DNA from: Phorcus lineatus
Taxonomy: Eukaryota > Mollusca > Gastropoda > Trochida > Trochidae
Direction: 5' to 3'
Assembly (NCBI GenBank): GCA_921293015.1
Contig: OV121087.1
Span: 41,402,630 to 41,466,629, forward strand
Length of the DNA stretch: 64,000 bases
The position numbers were made by a program, and so were the translations under genes. The number at the start of each line of letters is the position of its first letter. The stretch's first letter is position 1. Below, one piece after another: positions 14,148 through 26,378 of the stretch. The notes under the pieces are model-generated. The model did not search any database and was not told where the DNA came from. It saw only the letters and a program-made list of their open reading frames with translations.

Positions 14148-14689
14148 TATTCATTCGGAAAATGATTAAGTGAAACTTTTACTCCATATTTTCTAATCAA
14201 AGATTTCCAAATGAGTGTTAAAAGACACAAATGGTCACTATCTAACACTCTTGCTGATATATTTAAAGAGTAGACAGATAAAAAAATATTAATAAGTTCT
14301 CGAGGGAAATATCAGAGAGCAAATATTATTATCATACTGTTGCAACGTAATATAGCATGATCATATTTTGATTTTATCATGACAAGTCATTATCAATTAA
14401 TGGATAAAAATGTAAGTATTGTAATGTCATGTAGTGATGTTTTAATAGCAGTGAACATATTTCTTGATATCTATCTCATATATGTATATTAGTTTGGTTA
14501 TTATAACCTACCTGAACCCTTTATGCACTGAACAAAATTCGCTCTGGAATCTAACGAGAGCTTTTATTAAGCATTAAACATAGTTATTAAAACTGTTCAA
14601 ATAACAGCTTTTCTCTTCAAGTAAACATGTACTTTTTTATTCAAGTTTCGATCAAATATATATGACTAATCCTTACTTAGTCCTTGATA

Positions 14690-15215
14690 TCTTCCTAAAA
14701 ATCTCCTTTTCTCCAAACGTTTAACCCTGTCTTATTTTCATTCTTTTCCCCATACGATTTTCCCCTGTTCTTTTCTCCCCAATCCTTTTGTGTCGTTGCG
14801 CCTTCAATAATACAATGTTTCACTCTTCTTAATTATTTTTCATCCTCTCGTTTTTCTATTTTCTCCTCAGTCTCTCAATGAGTTTTCCCCCCTCTTCTTT
14901 CTCTTTTCTTCGTTTTCTATTCCCTCTTCGCTCCTACAATAATACAGCATTTCCCTTTTTTTCCAAATGTTCTAAGTTTTCTGACAACTCAACTCTCAAT
15001 AACCCAATCTCTCTACTTGTATCTTATTTCTTCTCACTTCAAATCTTTTAATCAAGATACCTCTTAATATTTCATATAATGTACCTCTGATAATGGCTTA
15101 CCTTTCCTACATGCATTTTTTCTGACTTTTGTGGTTTCTATTCTTATTCTTTACTTACGTTTCCTTTATTTTTTATTTTCAAATTCCCTTTTCAATTGAC
15201 TCTTTCTTTCTCTAG
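14690..15215. other. Pyrimidine-rich strand-asymmetric tract
   Basis: About 0.5 kb in which the plus strand is mostly C and T (runs such as TTTTCCCCTGTTCTTTTC), with very few purine clusters. CAATAATACA recurs about 133 bp apart near 14803 and 14936, hinting at an old internal duplication. It could favour triplex or H-DNA, or be a decayed CT repeat. No gene seen. Confidence 0.8.
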
Positions 15216-15860
15216 GCAGCAAAGAAAACGAAACCGCTTTCAGAATAATCCCCGAAATACACGTTTTCAAACTCATTGTCATTCACACAACAGGTATAGA
15301 TCCTTCCCCTGGAAGACAAAGCTTATACACACTTCTACCACTTCTTGCTAATCAGGGAACAACATTAGGGGTTAAAGCGGCCATTCGGTCGCCAGAAGGA
15401 GAATGCAGATCTACCTTTAGATTCTCAAGAATCCGTTTATATCCTTTAATCCCTTGGCATTGGCTTTGGTCACCCAAGAGGCACTCTACGGACCTCTATA
15501 CAGATACGTAAACAAAGTGTAATCTCCTACACGAAACGTGTCTGGACGTCCGTTAACCGTGAAAACATGAAAGGCGTCTCGTCGGCTTTGAGCTACAAAT
15601 AGCCACATGGTGTTTCGATGTCAGTAGTTGAACGGTTTTGGTCTAGACTTTGTCCTAATCTTATTCCTGTCCCGTGGCTCAAGCCTTAAAAGCAGTTGGA
15701 TAAAGTTGAATTGTGTTCACACGACGTACTGTCAACACATTGTACAGCTTTTCAACATGTCCTTTGAAAATGCTTACATTTGGCCATTAGCAATTGTTAC
15801 AATGAAAGGTACGGACAAATGTAGACGTGATCATCATTCTGCACCATGAAACTCGCCAGT
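15216..15860. other. Complex, more GC-rich unique island; no gene identified
   Basis: Base use differs from the neighbours: balanced, with many CG dinucleotides around 15500-15580. Only short frames are present. It could be a promoter, a non-coding exon or a conserved regulatory element, and I cannot choose among these. Confidence 0.35.
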
Positions 15861-17783
15861 CTGTTACACTATCTTCAGCTGCATCCTAAAGGTTGTTCAT
15901 GAAAATTCGTATTTCAGAACAATTTGTGATGTCTTCGAGGCATATCAGCTTTGCGAGAATGAAACGGATAAGGTTGAGTTTTTGCTTCAGAACTAGGGTT
16001 TCCATTAAACCATAAAAAACCCATAAAATGACCTAATTTTAATCCTCAAAGTAAATTGCAACAGCTTTGGCAGCTCATTGAAATGAAATTTTCCATACTT
16101 TTCGCGCAAGTGACAAAACAAATTAAAACATTAGTCATACAGATGCTGTTGTACATAACCTTTTGAAATGAGGTTTCGAAATGAGCGTTCAGCATCAGCG
16201 TTTTGGATCAGCGAATCTTCTGTTTTTCTATACACCAGGACTCTATGGAGCTTGCTAAACTACATTAGACATGATGAAATATGATGAATGATGAACTTTT
16301 TTTTTTAATGGTGCATAAATCTCTTTATCTATTCGAGCAAACGAGTTTGGTATTTTCATCTATGATTTGAGTGTAAAATATTAAACAGTTTCTTTATACA
16401 AATTGTAGCATTGAAACAACTGATATGGTATCAAGCGTTATTTCATATCAACGATATCATAAGTAAAAAATATGGATTTGACAACCATTAAATTGTCATA
16501 CCAAAACATACGTTAATGGTTATGATAACAGAAAATGGTTGCACAACACGATTTCAATCAATGAACTGTCAGTGTAGCTGTTCTGACGTTGTTGTTATTA
16601 TATTATAGTGTAGTTATGTATAACAGTTGGTCCGTAACATAAACTGGCGAATGAGTGACTACTTAGCCAACACTTCAGGATTTAATTTTGGATATTGGTA
16701 CATCTTATCATTTGTAAGTAAGTCTTTCAGCATTCAGCTAAGTCACTCAACAATACACTTAAACACTTTGATTTAAGATCATGATGCATTGTATATTCAA
16801 CGTCAATGCATTTTAAACATTGTGATAGTCAACTTGACTGGAAGACGTATATTTGTCAGTGTCAAGTTTGTGATTGTGTTATTCTTTTAGACTGAGTGAG
16901 CCTACAATGATAAGGCTACACTTATTTAGTCAACCTATGAAAAATTGAACAGTGTTTACATTTTATATCCATACAATGCTAATAAAATGAAAATTATGGC
17001 GCTGAAATTTGACTGCACGATTATTATTTCTAGCGACCATTAATTTGTCAATAGTATCGCCAGTATATCGACGCAGAATTTCTGAAACAAGAACAGATAC
17101 ATATTGCTCTCAAATTGAGTCAAGAAATGTAACACTTGAGAGAATTTGCGAAAATATTCTCATGTATTCTATGACTAATCGATAAGCAAGTAAATCGGAT
17201 TTGAATTAAGTTGATACATGCAACTAAAAGACGTCACAATTTTACTGAAGAACGTCATAAACATAATACCAATATTTTGACATTTTCAAAATATTTTTTA
17301 AGTATTTATCGAATCTACTTAACTACGTCAGATGAAACATGTTAATCGAGGAGAAACTTAAAACTATGAAATGAAGAACATGAGTCATAACTTTTCTACG
17401 TCAATGCATTTTTATTATAAATATGATTATTAACTTTGTGAGCGTGAAACGTTGCAGCCTTCGCCTAACAATAACACTACTGTAAGAGGCATATTTGCCA
17501 GTGCCGAGTCTGTTTGCCTCTTTAACATAATAATTAGGTTTGCATATTGGAACAGTGCAACGCGAGAATTCCTAGGGCGTCCAACAAAGCCTTAGACAAA
17601 TATAAGGATTTTTTTCGAGGCTCTTCTTTGTGTTATTAACAATCAGAACAATGCCACATTTCATTGTCAAGGTTAAACACCACGCATCAAGGACATCTAA
17701 TCGACGGTAGGAATGAAGCTTGGCTGCTCTTGTTTAAGCAAAGAGGTGGCCCCTTGATTTGATTTTTATTCCTGATCAATCAA
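15861..17783. other. No gene seen
   Basis: AT-rich unique sequence with only short frames and no repeat family recognised. Confidence 0.55.
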
Positions 17784-18200
17784 TTTATCATATTGAATTA
17801 CAGACTTAAGATGAACAACGAATAGAAAATGCTTTATATCTGTTGTACAAGTAACGACATTGCTCTTTTATTTGTATGTTATAGCTGTGTAATCAAATTT
17901 ATCATATTGAATTACATAGTTAAGATGAACGACGAATAGAAAATGCTTTATATCTGTTGTACAAGGAAAGACATTGCTCTTTTATTTGTATGCTATAGCT
18001 GTTCAATCCAATTTATCATACTGAAATAAGAATTAAGATGAACGACGAATAGAGAATGCTTTATGTATTTTATACAAGGAATGAAATTTCTCATTTATTT
18101 GAATGATATAGCAGTGCAATCCAATTTTATCATATTAAATGTTTTATTTCTTGTATACGTCTTTTATCTTAATGTTTTATCAGATCAATTCCATTTATCA
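17784..18200. repeat. 114-bp tandem repeat, three good units plus decayed fourth
   Basis: TTTATCATATTGAATTA-like starts lie at 17784, 17898, 18012 and 18126, exactly 114 bp apart. The units share AAGATGAACGACGAATAGA, AAATGCTTTATATC and GACATTGCTCTTTTATTTG. Units decay from left to right, and a further TTTATCATATTCAATT follows at 18194 out of period. Confidence 0.9.
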
Positions 18201-18263
18201 TATTCAATTTTCAGCATCAGGATATCATCCAAGCTTATTTTTTTTATCAAAATATGTGATTAG

Positions 18264-20249
18264 TTTTTATCTAAGAATAGATTAAATAAAGTTTTTAATT
18301 TTAACAAATTCAAACGGCTAATATGTAAAAGCCTTTGATATGTATGATTTATGGATTGGTTGAGTTTTCATATGTTCTTCTGGCATATCAACGTGTACAC
18401 GTAGTGTAATAGACGTAGAAAGATATGATAGTTTGTGTTGAAAGCAAAGAGGTAAGTGATAATGATTATATCTTAATGCAAGTTAGATCTAGATGTATCT
18501 TTTGTGAAAATCGGATATTAAATTTTTTTTATATATTCCGAATTAAAGCCTTAATCACTTACCTTGTACATTAATGTGTTAACTGACGTCTCTTTATCTA
18601 CATTGACGTTAGGTATATATAATTATTATATCAAAAAGACTAATGGTGTTGTGTAAGTTGAGGAACTGGTGCCAAAATATTACTTTGAATGAATAAAATA
18701 ATGTTTTAATGGAAATATGTTTTACATCGCGTAAAGAACGCGTAAAGAGGTTTAAAATTACTTGCATTTCTGCGCATTTCTGAAAAAAAAATCTACAAAA
18801 GTTGTTTCATCTCCTTTTTATAAATATAGCGATGAAGAATGAGGTATATCAACGAGTTATATGCCTCAACATTCTATATCTCCATAAACTCTTGAATTTT
18901 CAAGGATTCTTTCGTTGCATGATCTAGCTGTTTCTTTTAGAAATATCATCATTATTGCCTTTTAATGCATGCTTGAATATTTTCAAAATATTCTGTTTTT
19001 GATTATTTTTCATTCAGTTGTTTGAATTCAATTATATTTACTAAGGGACTCTCGATGGTCACTTGTTATTATCAATGTCAATAAGTTTACACCAAATAAT
19101 CAGAACTGATATGGTAAACATAACATATGTCACATGCATTTTAATGAATTTTAGCAACAGGCAATGACAACACGGATCATCATAAAGTTGTTTTTTATTA
19201 TTTAATTAAAATTGAATCAAATATGTAAAACCGCTCTTAGAATAAAAAGACAAATTGTTTAAACGTATTTAGATCTCTTCGGTACCTACGGGATCTAGTC
19301 TTTCTTTTCAGGAGACATAATTCCGGCCTCAGGTGAAATTATACGCAACTTTGGCCCTTAATAGTTATCCATAGTGTGCCTTATTTAGTCGAGGTAGTTA
19401 TTTCATGTCTTGATCACACAGTTACGAAATTAAGAATGTCATTGAATCTCGTAAGTGTTTTAGCAAAAAGTAAAAGTTCAAAAATTTGAAAAACTTTTCA
19501 TGGAACATGTCTTATCGGTGAAGGTTACCTATGTCATATATGTTAAAAGATGGATGCAATACACGATACAATAAAGTTACATTGAATGTGATTAACTGTT
19601 GAAATATCAATAATCGATGGTATTAGCTAAAAGCATGCTTGTTGCAATAAAAAAAACTATCTGGTGGACACTGCGTAAAACACTTCTGTTCTTATCGGTT
19701 GTGTGTACTGCAAGTTCATGTAATAAACACATTTACTTATAAACTCATCGAAGCCTATCACTTTATGAACTGAAATTATAAAAAATTATAGGTAAGTGTA
19801 TGAACGAAGTCCCTAAATTTATGGGGTTTTTTTAACTTGAGAACAAATGATAATTCCCGTTTGGAACAAATTGCAATAAGCTGGGTAGTCTCAAAGATTG
19901 TGATTGTCATAAAGTTTACAAACCTCAATCAGTCTCACCACAAAAACAGGAAAGCTCTGAAAATCGACCCCAACTGTCCGGGGTTACCACTGTCTCAGGA
20001 ATCGCCCCCGATCATCATTCCACTTATGGTAAATTTCTTTAGTGGATTATTTCAACTTTAACGTTTCAAAAATAAATGCAATCAAAAATGATAATAACCA
20101 TAATGTGATTGCACTGGATTATGAATGTTAGATTTAGATTTTATATTAATAAAACAGAATAATTACGACCAAGCATAACTTGCAAGATACTTGAGAAAGA
20201 CCTGTATCAGTCATCATGACTGCATATTACAAAATATATATTTACTTTG
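18264..20249. other. No gene seen
   Basis: AT-rich. A 74-codon frame near 19.84-20.06 kb has no distinguishing features. Confidence 0.55.
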
Positions 20250-20447
20250 TAAGTGTTCAAACATTTATAAATGGATACATGGACTTTTGCAATGTTACTA
20301 ACATTGCCAGTAATTGAACATTTATTATATTGAGAAAATAAATTTGCAAAGCATTCAATCATTTATATACGGATATATAGATTATTTCAACGCTATTAAT
20401 ATTGCCACTAATTAAACATTTACAATATTGAGAAATCATTTCCCAAA
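20250..20447. repeat. 98-bp tandem duplication, diverged
   Basis: Two adjacent copies start at about 20256 (TTCAAACATTTATAAATGG) and 20354 (TTCAATCATTTATATACGG). Both run through ATTGCCA(G/C)TAATT, AACATTTA and ATATTGAGAAA. About 75 percent identical by eye, so older than the other arrays. Confidence 0.75.
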
Positions 20448-20762
20448 ATATTTACACAATTCATGATGAACGGCAACTATGCAATATGAAATTTTTCATG
20501 TGTGACATAATTGATAAAATCACAAATTCCTGTTTAAACATTATTTGTTTTGTTTAAAGAATTGAAACGAAAACAACGCAACAACTTTGATGGGCAGTAG
20601 CACGTTCGTCTAAATATTTATTTCCTCATATTTCCCTCAATAAACATTCGTTTATGCAAAATTCATTATTTTCAGTAGGATCAAGACATCTCGTTATTTA
20701 ACCTGTTATTCAACCCTGTCATCCGTAGACGAAGAAGAAACAACTAGGACTCACACAAACAC

Positions 20763-20870
20763 CACTGCTGCCATTTTTCTGTGAACACTTTTATAAATCA
20801 TTTGAGGTAGGGAAATGAATTCAAATAACTAAACTACCATGATTCGTTCATTTCAAAACGATTTCTATAT
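20763..20870. repeat. Dispersed repeat, copy 2
   Basis: Partner of 303-410, in the same orientation 20.46 kb away. It shares the TGCCATTT..CTGTGAACACTTTT block and the GGTAGGGAAAT block. Probably two relics of one interspersed element. Confidence 0.65.
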
Positions 20871-22339
20871 TTTAAAAGACATTGTCCTGAAAAAAGAAAC
20901 TTTTATTTTCGTTTTTATAAAAGATCCATTTTTTTCAAATAAAACGTGCTACTGCCCTTTTAATATAAATATTGGATGTGCATTGAGAACAAAAGATGGA
21001 TATATTTGTTACATTTTTATTCTTAAAAACATAAACATGACAAATATATACACACTTGACACAGGCACAAGTGTGGTTGTAAAACAAATGTTTACAGTAC
21101 AATCATTGTTAATGAATCATGGAAACATTTGATAATAACACGTAGATGTTATAAGTAAGTTAATTCTAACACGACAATATTGTTTCTTGTATGTTTTCGC
21201 AACATAATGGTTGAGAACTCTGATGTAGGTCATTAGTACTAATTGAGAAGTAACCACGTTTTAAAGCAGTGTGTAATAACTTTGATAAGCCGCAACAAAG
21301 TGACAGACACAACTTATCTTAGGTTGGTTTTGAATCTACTTTTTTGAATATACTTAAACTCTCACTCTCGATATCAAAGTAGTAGACGATTAGAAATCAG
21401 TTTGTGTGTATCACGTCATAAACTTACAAACAGAGAGCAACTAATTCTAATATACTAATGTTTTTTTTTTTTTTAATTCAATATTTGTCTTTTCTGGCAA
21501 ATGAACCCGAAACAATGTCATGACTTTTGCTTTTTCCAAGAAATTCCGGTTGCATGTTCATATAAATGGGATTAGTAATATTTTTCTGCCGTTCGGAAAT
21601 TACATTTCAATAACATCAACTGATAAACATTTGTTGAATTGTATTCGAGAAACTTCAAAAGAAAAATTATATTACAGGCACATGATCGGGGCTGTAAATA
21701 ATCATTGAAATAAATAATTAGCTGTCGTATACTTACATCATTTCTAAACACATGTTCACTCCGGCGCTCCAATTTTTTTAACAATCTGTGTAGATTTATA
21801 TAACCACCTTTTAAATGAACAAGTTCATACATAAAGTTAGTGAACGAGAGAAGTTCCTTTCGACATCGAAATGTCGACTAACATGCAATGAGTCAATTTC
21901 AGATCATTTTATTCCAATCTTTCTCTTCATAGAGAGTCCGTTTTGAGAATCAGTCAGGCGCGTATGTACATTGTTCATAGACGCTCGTTACCAGATAATG
22001 GCACGATGATTCCACATCTATATTTTGCACTAAAAACATCACTTTGGCAGTGTAGAACGGAACGTCAGGCCATGCATTGAGTAAAGGCAAAAGTCAGTCT
22101 GTACGCGGTATTTTTCCAATACAACCGACGTCTTCTTACAAATCACTCGTAATTTTACGAATGGAACATTGCTTCAAAACACTCCACACTGATGTTATGG
22201 AGTCGGTCGTAAAAACAATGAATTTCGTCTTCATCTTACCAGTGTGATTTTTCCACGATCGGCTCACCACAGGTGCACAGTCTAGGCGTTGCACAACGTA
22301 TTCAATAAGGACGGAATGAGATGAATATGAAATGTGAGA
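20871..22339. other. Probable 3' flank of the PH-like gene; otherwise no gene seen
   Basis: 21.91-22.34 kb is likely 3' UTR of the minus-strand gene. Frames near 20.84 and 21.57 kb are AT-driven. A T13 run lies near 21462. Confidence 0.45.
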
Positions 22340-22861
22340 TTATTCTTCCTCGTCCGTTTCATGCAGGGTTTGCATAACCGGGGACCGAGGAATCATCGGC
22401 GAAAGTTTTGGAGAAAGACAGCCTTTCTTCTGAGAAAGTTGAAACTTGTCTTGGAATGCCTCAAGCCAGTCACCCACGGATGTTTTACTTTCGAACACGA
22501 TCACATTTCCCTCAGCGTCATCCGTTGTGATCCTGATGTGATTGGACTTGGCAGGATCACTCAAAACGGTACAGTGTTTCAGGTTTATGTAGGTGGAGGC
22601 CTTGCAAAACTTCTTGTTCTGGTAAAACACTGCATAATGTTCGAAAGAGGTTCTGTACACCCGCACGAAAACTGGAATTCTTCTCGTCGTCTTCTGGACA
22701 GAATGGATCAAATAAAGTTCTCCGGATTTAACCTCTGATGTGTCGTTCTCAACTGCTAGTTCGTTGAGACATCTCTCAAGTCGGAGGGTGTTTCTCTTCG
22801 TAAGAAGGGATTCATGTCGGAGTTGTGTTTCGTGACCACACATTGTCAAGGTTTCCATCAT
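22340..22861 (-). CDS. Intronless small PH-domain-like protein, 173 aa
   Basis: Single open frame with two consecutive ATG codons at the start (A at -3 of the first) and a TAA stop. Residues about 43-137 have the layout of a pleckstrin-homology fold: alternating hydrophobic strands from the SGELYLI segment onward, then a closing helix containing the hallmark tryptophan (W132 in VGDWLEAFQ). Residues 1-42 are polar. The tail (148-173) has three Ser-Pro sites (S150, S154, S160) and ends in Glu-Glu-Glu, which suggests proline-directed phosphorylation. I see no signal peptide or membrane segment, so it is probably cytosolic. PH domains usually bind phosphoinositides or proteins, but the ligand here is unknown. 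A possible AATAAA lies on the minus strand at 21908-21913, implying a 3' UTR of about 0.43 kb. No intron is needed. The PH assignment is inferred from pattern, not a database hit. It could be a single-exon gene or an old retrocopy that stayed open. Confidence 0.72.
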   Translation of the reverse strand: MMETLTMCGHETQLRHESLLTKRNTLRLERCLNELAVENDTSEVKSGELYLIHSVQKTTRRIPVFVRVYRTSFEHYAVFYQNKKFCKASTYINLKHCTVLSDPAKSNHIRITTDDAEGNVIVFESKTSVGDWLEAFQDKFQLSQKKGCLSPKLSPMIPRSPVMQTLHETDEEE

Positions 22862-22932
22862 TTTGATTCGAGAAGTTTGTAGCGTAAAGTGGCTAAATCA
22901 GCAACTTGAATTTGCAAATTTTGGGACACTTG

Positions 22933-22999
22933 TTTTGAGACAAGAACAATTAAATGTTTATGTTCTAATGTAAATTAGAACATCGTTCTTGTCACAAAA
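22933..22999 (-). promoter_or_regulatory. Nested hairpin just upstream of the PH-like gene
   Basis: Outer arms at 22933-22947 and 22985-22999 pair at 14 of 15 positions. Inside them lies a perfect 8-bp inverted repeat, GTTCTAAT/ATTAGAAC, at 22962-22969 and 22974-22981. The structure ends about 72 bp before the ATG of the minus-strand gene, so it lies in its probable 5' UTR or core promoter. It could fold in RNA or be a tiny foldback insertion. Function is unknown. Confidence 0.5.
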
Positions 23000-24694
23000 T
23001 AACCGTTCGCGAAATGTTATACGTTTAGTTTCAAATCCCAACAAGCCCGGATGTCTTACAGTAATCCACAAAGACTATATAGAATTGATATCACTTCACA
23101 CTCTGTTCCTTCTTGGAAGTTGTTAAAGGAAGCCTTTAGTCACCAGAGTTCTTCTTGGTTACTTCAAATTCACAATGTCTTTTCTTCAAATTTCTTTCCT
23201 TTCTTCCCTTCCTATGCTTCACAATGGGGCTTCTGTTGAAATCTATAAACGTTTCGTCAATGGAACTTCCTTTCTTCAGTTCCAGTTTTCACAAAGTGTC
23301 TTTCAAGAAGCTCAACAGAATGTGAAGGAAGTGGGTCGCTCTTTCCTTCCTACCTTGATTCTCCGACGTGTTTGCTCGTGTCACGAGACCAGAAAGCCGA
23401 ATGGACCCCTTTCTCCCTGCCGTCGACTTTATAGACTAGGGCTCATGGGGGCCAATTCTCGTTGGCTTAGGAGACAAGAGCAAATTTAGACACGGGCTTC
23501 TCGAAAAAGCTCTGTTGATTTTCCCTGTTCGGCAAATGTGGAAGCAGCCTTGCGTCTAAGGTGTGTTCTATTATAGAAGGGAAAGAAGTTTGCTCAAAAC
23601 TGTTTCTTTAAGACGTTTCCCAGTTTATGCCAGACTTGGGAAAACAGTTACTTATTTGCAGGAATAGAAAAAAGAAAGTTGAAACTGTAGATAAGTTGTA
23701 AAAAATAAGGTGTGTAGGCTTTAAGCGTATATTTGGTTTGGTGGATAGATTTGTAAAGTTACGATGGTATTGAGTGTTTCAACAAAGATATGCACTTTTT
23801 GCTGTAATGCATGTTTGATGGCCTCTTAAAAGCTGACTCCGGGTCTTTTAAATCACATTTGAATTCGATTCCTTTCTTTTCGTGTTTTTTGTATCAATCT
23901 TTCAATTTGACGTCAAACTGTTACATTTATTAAAACATTTATTCATCAAAGAGAAACATTTATAGGGACATTGACACAATTTGATATTCGTGCCAGCGTT
24001 TGCATGACTGAAGGATTGCATAATGATTAAAAGAAAATTAAACATTAACCGTATGCAGATTAAATTTCATCAAACAAATGTTGGATTAACTTTAGCCTTA
24101 CTAGAGGTGAAAAAGTGGCGGGTCGTTTTTATGGTATCTTAATGAAAACAAAAACAAAAACAACGCCTGTATTACCTGTCAAATTGTTATTTTGCTTTAC
24201 GATAAAATTAATTGTATGTAATAAGATGAATTACTTTACCAGTTCATCCTGCTTGTAACACTAAGTTTAACACACTTCAAACATTATTTTATCGGTTATA
24301 AAATAAATGAAAACTGGTTCTATACAATATCAAGCTATAAGACAAACCATCGTAAGACTGGCGTTTATTTTTTTCTTTGCACATTGATGTTATGAGATTG
24401 AACATGTTCATGTTCAACACTAAATGATATTATCCTGAAGACAATGTTACACGCTGGATAAAATTAGCGTATGCAAGGTGTTAGATCTTCTCAACCGGAT
24501 TATCTATAGTCTTAGAAGATATTATCATGTATCAGGAAAAACTATAAGCTGTCATATTAGTGTGAATACCTGTCTGTTATTTGAATTTAATTATAAAGGA
24601 AGATTTATCAGACGTAACGATTTTATTTCAGAACCTTACAATGTATGGAAAACACTACATGTATTATTTCCTCATAGCAGTATGAACCCATATA
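23000..24694. other. Upstream flank of the PH-like gene, then AT-rich DNA
   Basis: 23.05-23.6 kb is less AT-rich, with many TTCTT/GAAGG runs, and is probably the promoter region. A perfect CRE, TGACGTCA, is at 23908-23915. No further gene is seen. Confidence 0.45.
23427..23433 (-). promoter_or_regulatory. Possible TATA box for the PH-like gene
   Basis: The minus strand reads TATAAAG here, about 570 bp before the start codon. A weaker TATATAG lies nearer, at about 23073-23080. Either could place the transcription start, and neither can be confirmed from sequence alone. The 23.1-23.6 kb stretch is rich in GAA/TTC runs and includes TTCTCGAA at 23498-23505, a minimal heat-shock-element-like pair. 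Confidence 0.2.
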
Positions 24695-24766
24695 ATGATA
24701 ACATTAATAAGAATAATGATAATAAAAATAAGAATAGTAAGAATAAGAATAATGATAATAAAAATG
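24695..24766. repeat. AAT/AAGAAT-rich simple repeat
   Basis: Imperfect runs of AATAATGAT, AATAAAAATAAG and AATAGTAAG. Lys/Asn-rich and Leu-rich frames across it are artefacts of the repeat. Confidence 0.85.
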
Positions 24767-24769
24767 TAT

Positions 24770-25045
24770 TTATAGAGCGCCCCCTATCCACCATTAACAT
24801 GTAGTATATAATATTAGAGAAAACAATTTCATGTGGGAATGCAGTAGTGAATAGATGTGTTTTTAACACAGATTTAAAAGTTTCCTTTGTTGTGATGTTT
24901 CCTAATTTCTTTGGAAGAGAAGTTCACCGTTGAGGACTAGTAAAAATTGAAGGCTCGGTCGGTGAGTTGGTATGCAGATCTGTTTGGTGAGAGGAGAAAG
25001 TCAAAGGAGGATCGGAGATTTTGCCGGGGTACATACATAGCACAC
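24770..25045. repeat. Probable interspersed repeat relic
   Basis: It begins with TTTATAGAGCGCCCCCTATC and continues through GTGAATAGATGTGTTTTTAA and GAAGGCTCGGTCGGTGAG to GGAGGATCGGAGATTTTGCC. The order of these blocks resembles a repeat type I remember from other animal genomes, but no second copy lies in this window, so this rests on memory. The start region contains AGGGGGCGCT on the minus strand, a CTCF-like core. Confidence 0.4.
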
Positions 25046-25179
25046 TCAAAAGTAAATGAAATGCGGAAGTGTAGAAACTAAAGCTGATGTCACACTAGTG
25101 AGGGTTATTTTATTATTTCCCCCTTTAAAAGATAGAAAGGTTTACATTCATAAATTTGCATGATAATAATATAATACTA

Positions 25180-25325
25180 GATGATCATCTCAACCCCTGT
25201 CAAATGCTTGTACATCACACTTATTGGTGCTCCATATATTGTATTATTCGTGTTTGTATGACTTGTAATATGGGCCGGTGGCCTTATTTACTTCTGAATA
25301 AACCTTCATTCACTGGATGATCATC
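25180..25325 (+). mobile_element. 5'-truncated LINE 3' tail with target-site duplication
   Basis: An insert of about 125 bp is flanked by GATGATCATC at 25180-25189 and 25316-25325. The repeat extends to ACT(A/G)GATGATCATC with one mismatch. The 3' end, ATATGGGCCGGTGGCC then TGAATAAACCTTCATTCACT, has the GGCC-bearing stem and (ATTC)-like terminus typical of non-LTR retrotransposon 3' UTRs. No reverse transcriptase remains. The clade (CR1/L2-like) is a guess. Confidence 0.65.
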
Positions 25326-26378
25326 GTTCAGAAAATGCTGTTATCTGAATAAAAAAGATAAACATTTTCACAAATGTTGAAAATAGCATCATTTGAAACA
25401 TTAAAAATTAAACAACACATATTCATGGTCATATGGCCCTTCTTTAATAAACCGACATTCTGAAAAGTTGTTTATATGCCGGTTGGGATAATTCTACATC
25501 AGCGTCTCTTGATATTTATAGGGTTTGAGGTCTTTGGAGGCATTTAGAAGAGGCCTTCACAAGAAAAGCACAATTTTCTACATACCAACGTCTTTATTTT
25601 GAAATTTCAAGAGATTACTGCTTTTCCTAAATATTTCAGATTTTACTCAAAACGAATTTCATTTCAATAAGAAAGTTGATAATCAAAGGAACGTGTTTTT
25701 CGTCCAACCCTTGAAGACATATCAAGAAATAAAAATACCTTTCGTAATGTCCCTTTAATCTAAATTGTCATCTTTTCACGAGGGGAGATTACCTTCCTAC
25801 ACGGTTCGCCTTAGTGTCCACGCATCCATGTTGTCATTGTAAAGTGTTTGATAAACGCAGTTTGCTGTCAATGTTGTCCATACAAACAACATGGGCGGTC
25901 AAATGTGCTTGTTGTGGTTTGAGGAAAATCCAAGTAAACCTGGATATTGTTCCCATGCCTATACATGAGGAGAACCACCCTAAATTACCGCTCTTCTGGA
26001 AATCTTTCAGAGGTGTTCTTATTTCCTTGATTTTCATCGTGTATTGACACTCCGTTAGAGCTACACTGTGTAGCGTAAGAACTGACCATTGAAGGCCGAA
26101 CAGCATAAACACGAGTGGATGCAATAAATATGTTTCAACAGGATGAAAATTCTATTAACAAATTCTTTAATGTAAAAAATTACGATGTAACGGAATATAT
26201 CCTTGACCCTTCATTGAGTTGAATGCAGGGAATAAAGAAGGGATACATAAATACCTTTATACATACTTATTACGTGTTTATGTTTGTAATTCCCCACATA
26301 AAACCTAATAAGAGTAAGCATTCACTCCGAGAGGTCTTGGTTGTCACAGTAAAGACTCTTTATCGAAAAATCTTTTCG
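25326..26378. other. No gene supported; complex island at 25.79-26.10 kb
   Basis: 25790-26100 is open on both strands for 77 and 96 codons, which suggests unbiased unique sequence and not a real protein. It contains SOX-like ATTGT/ACAAT cores. It may be a conserved non-coding element. Confidence 0.35.

Noticed and set aside
22334-22738. 134-codon plus-strand frame
   Set aside because: Antisense shadow of the PH-like gene, with no domain of its own.
25814-26124. Overlapping frames of 77 and 96 codons on opposite strands
   Set aside because: Neither has a domain or coding-like features. Mutual overlap suggests merely stop-poor unique sequence.
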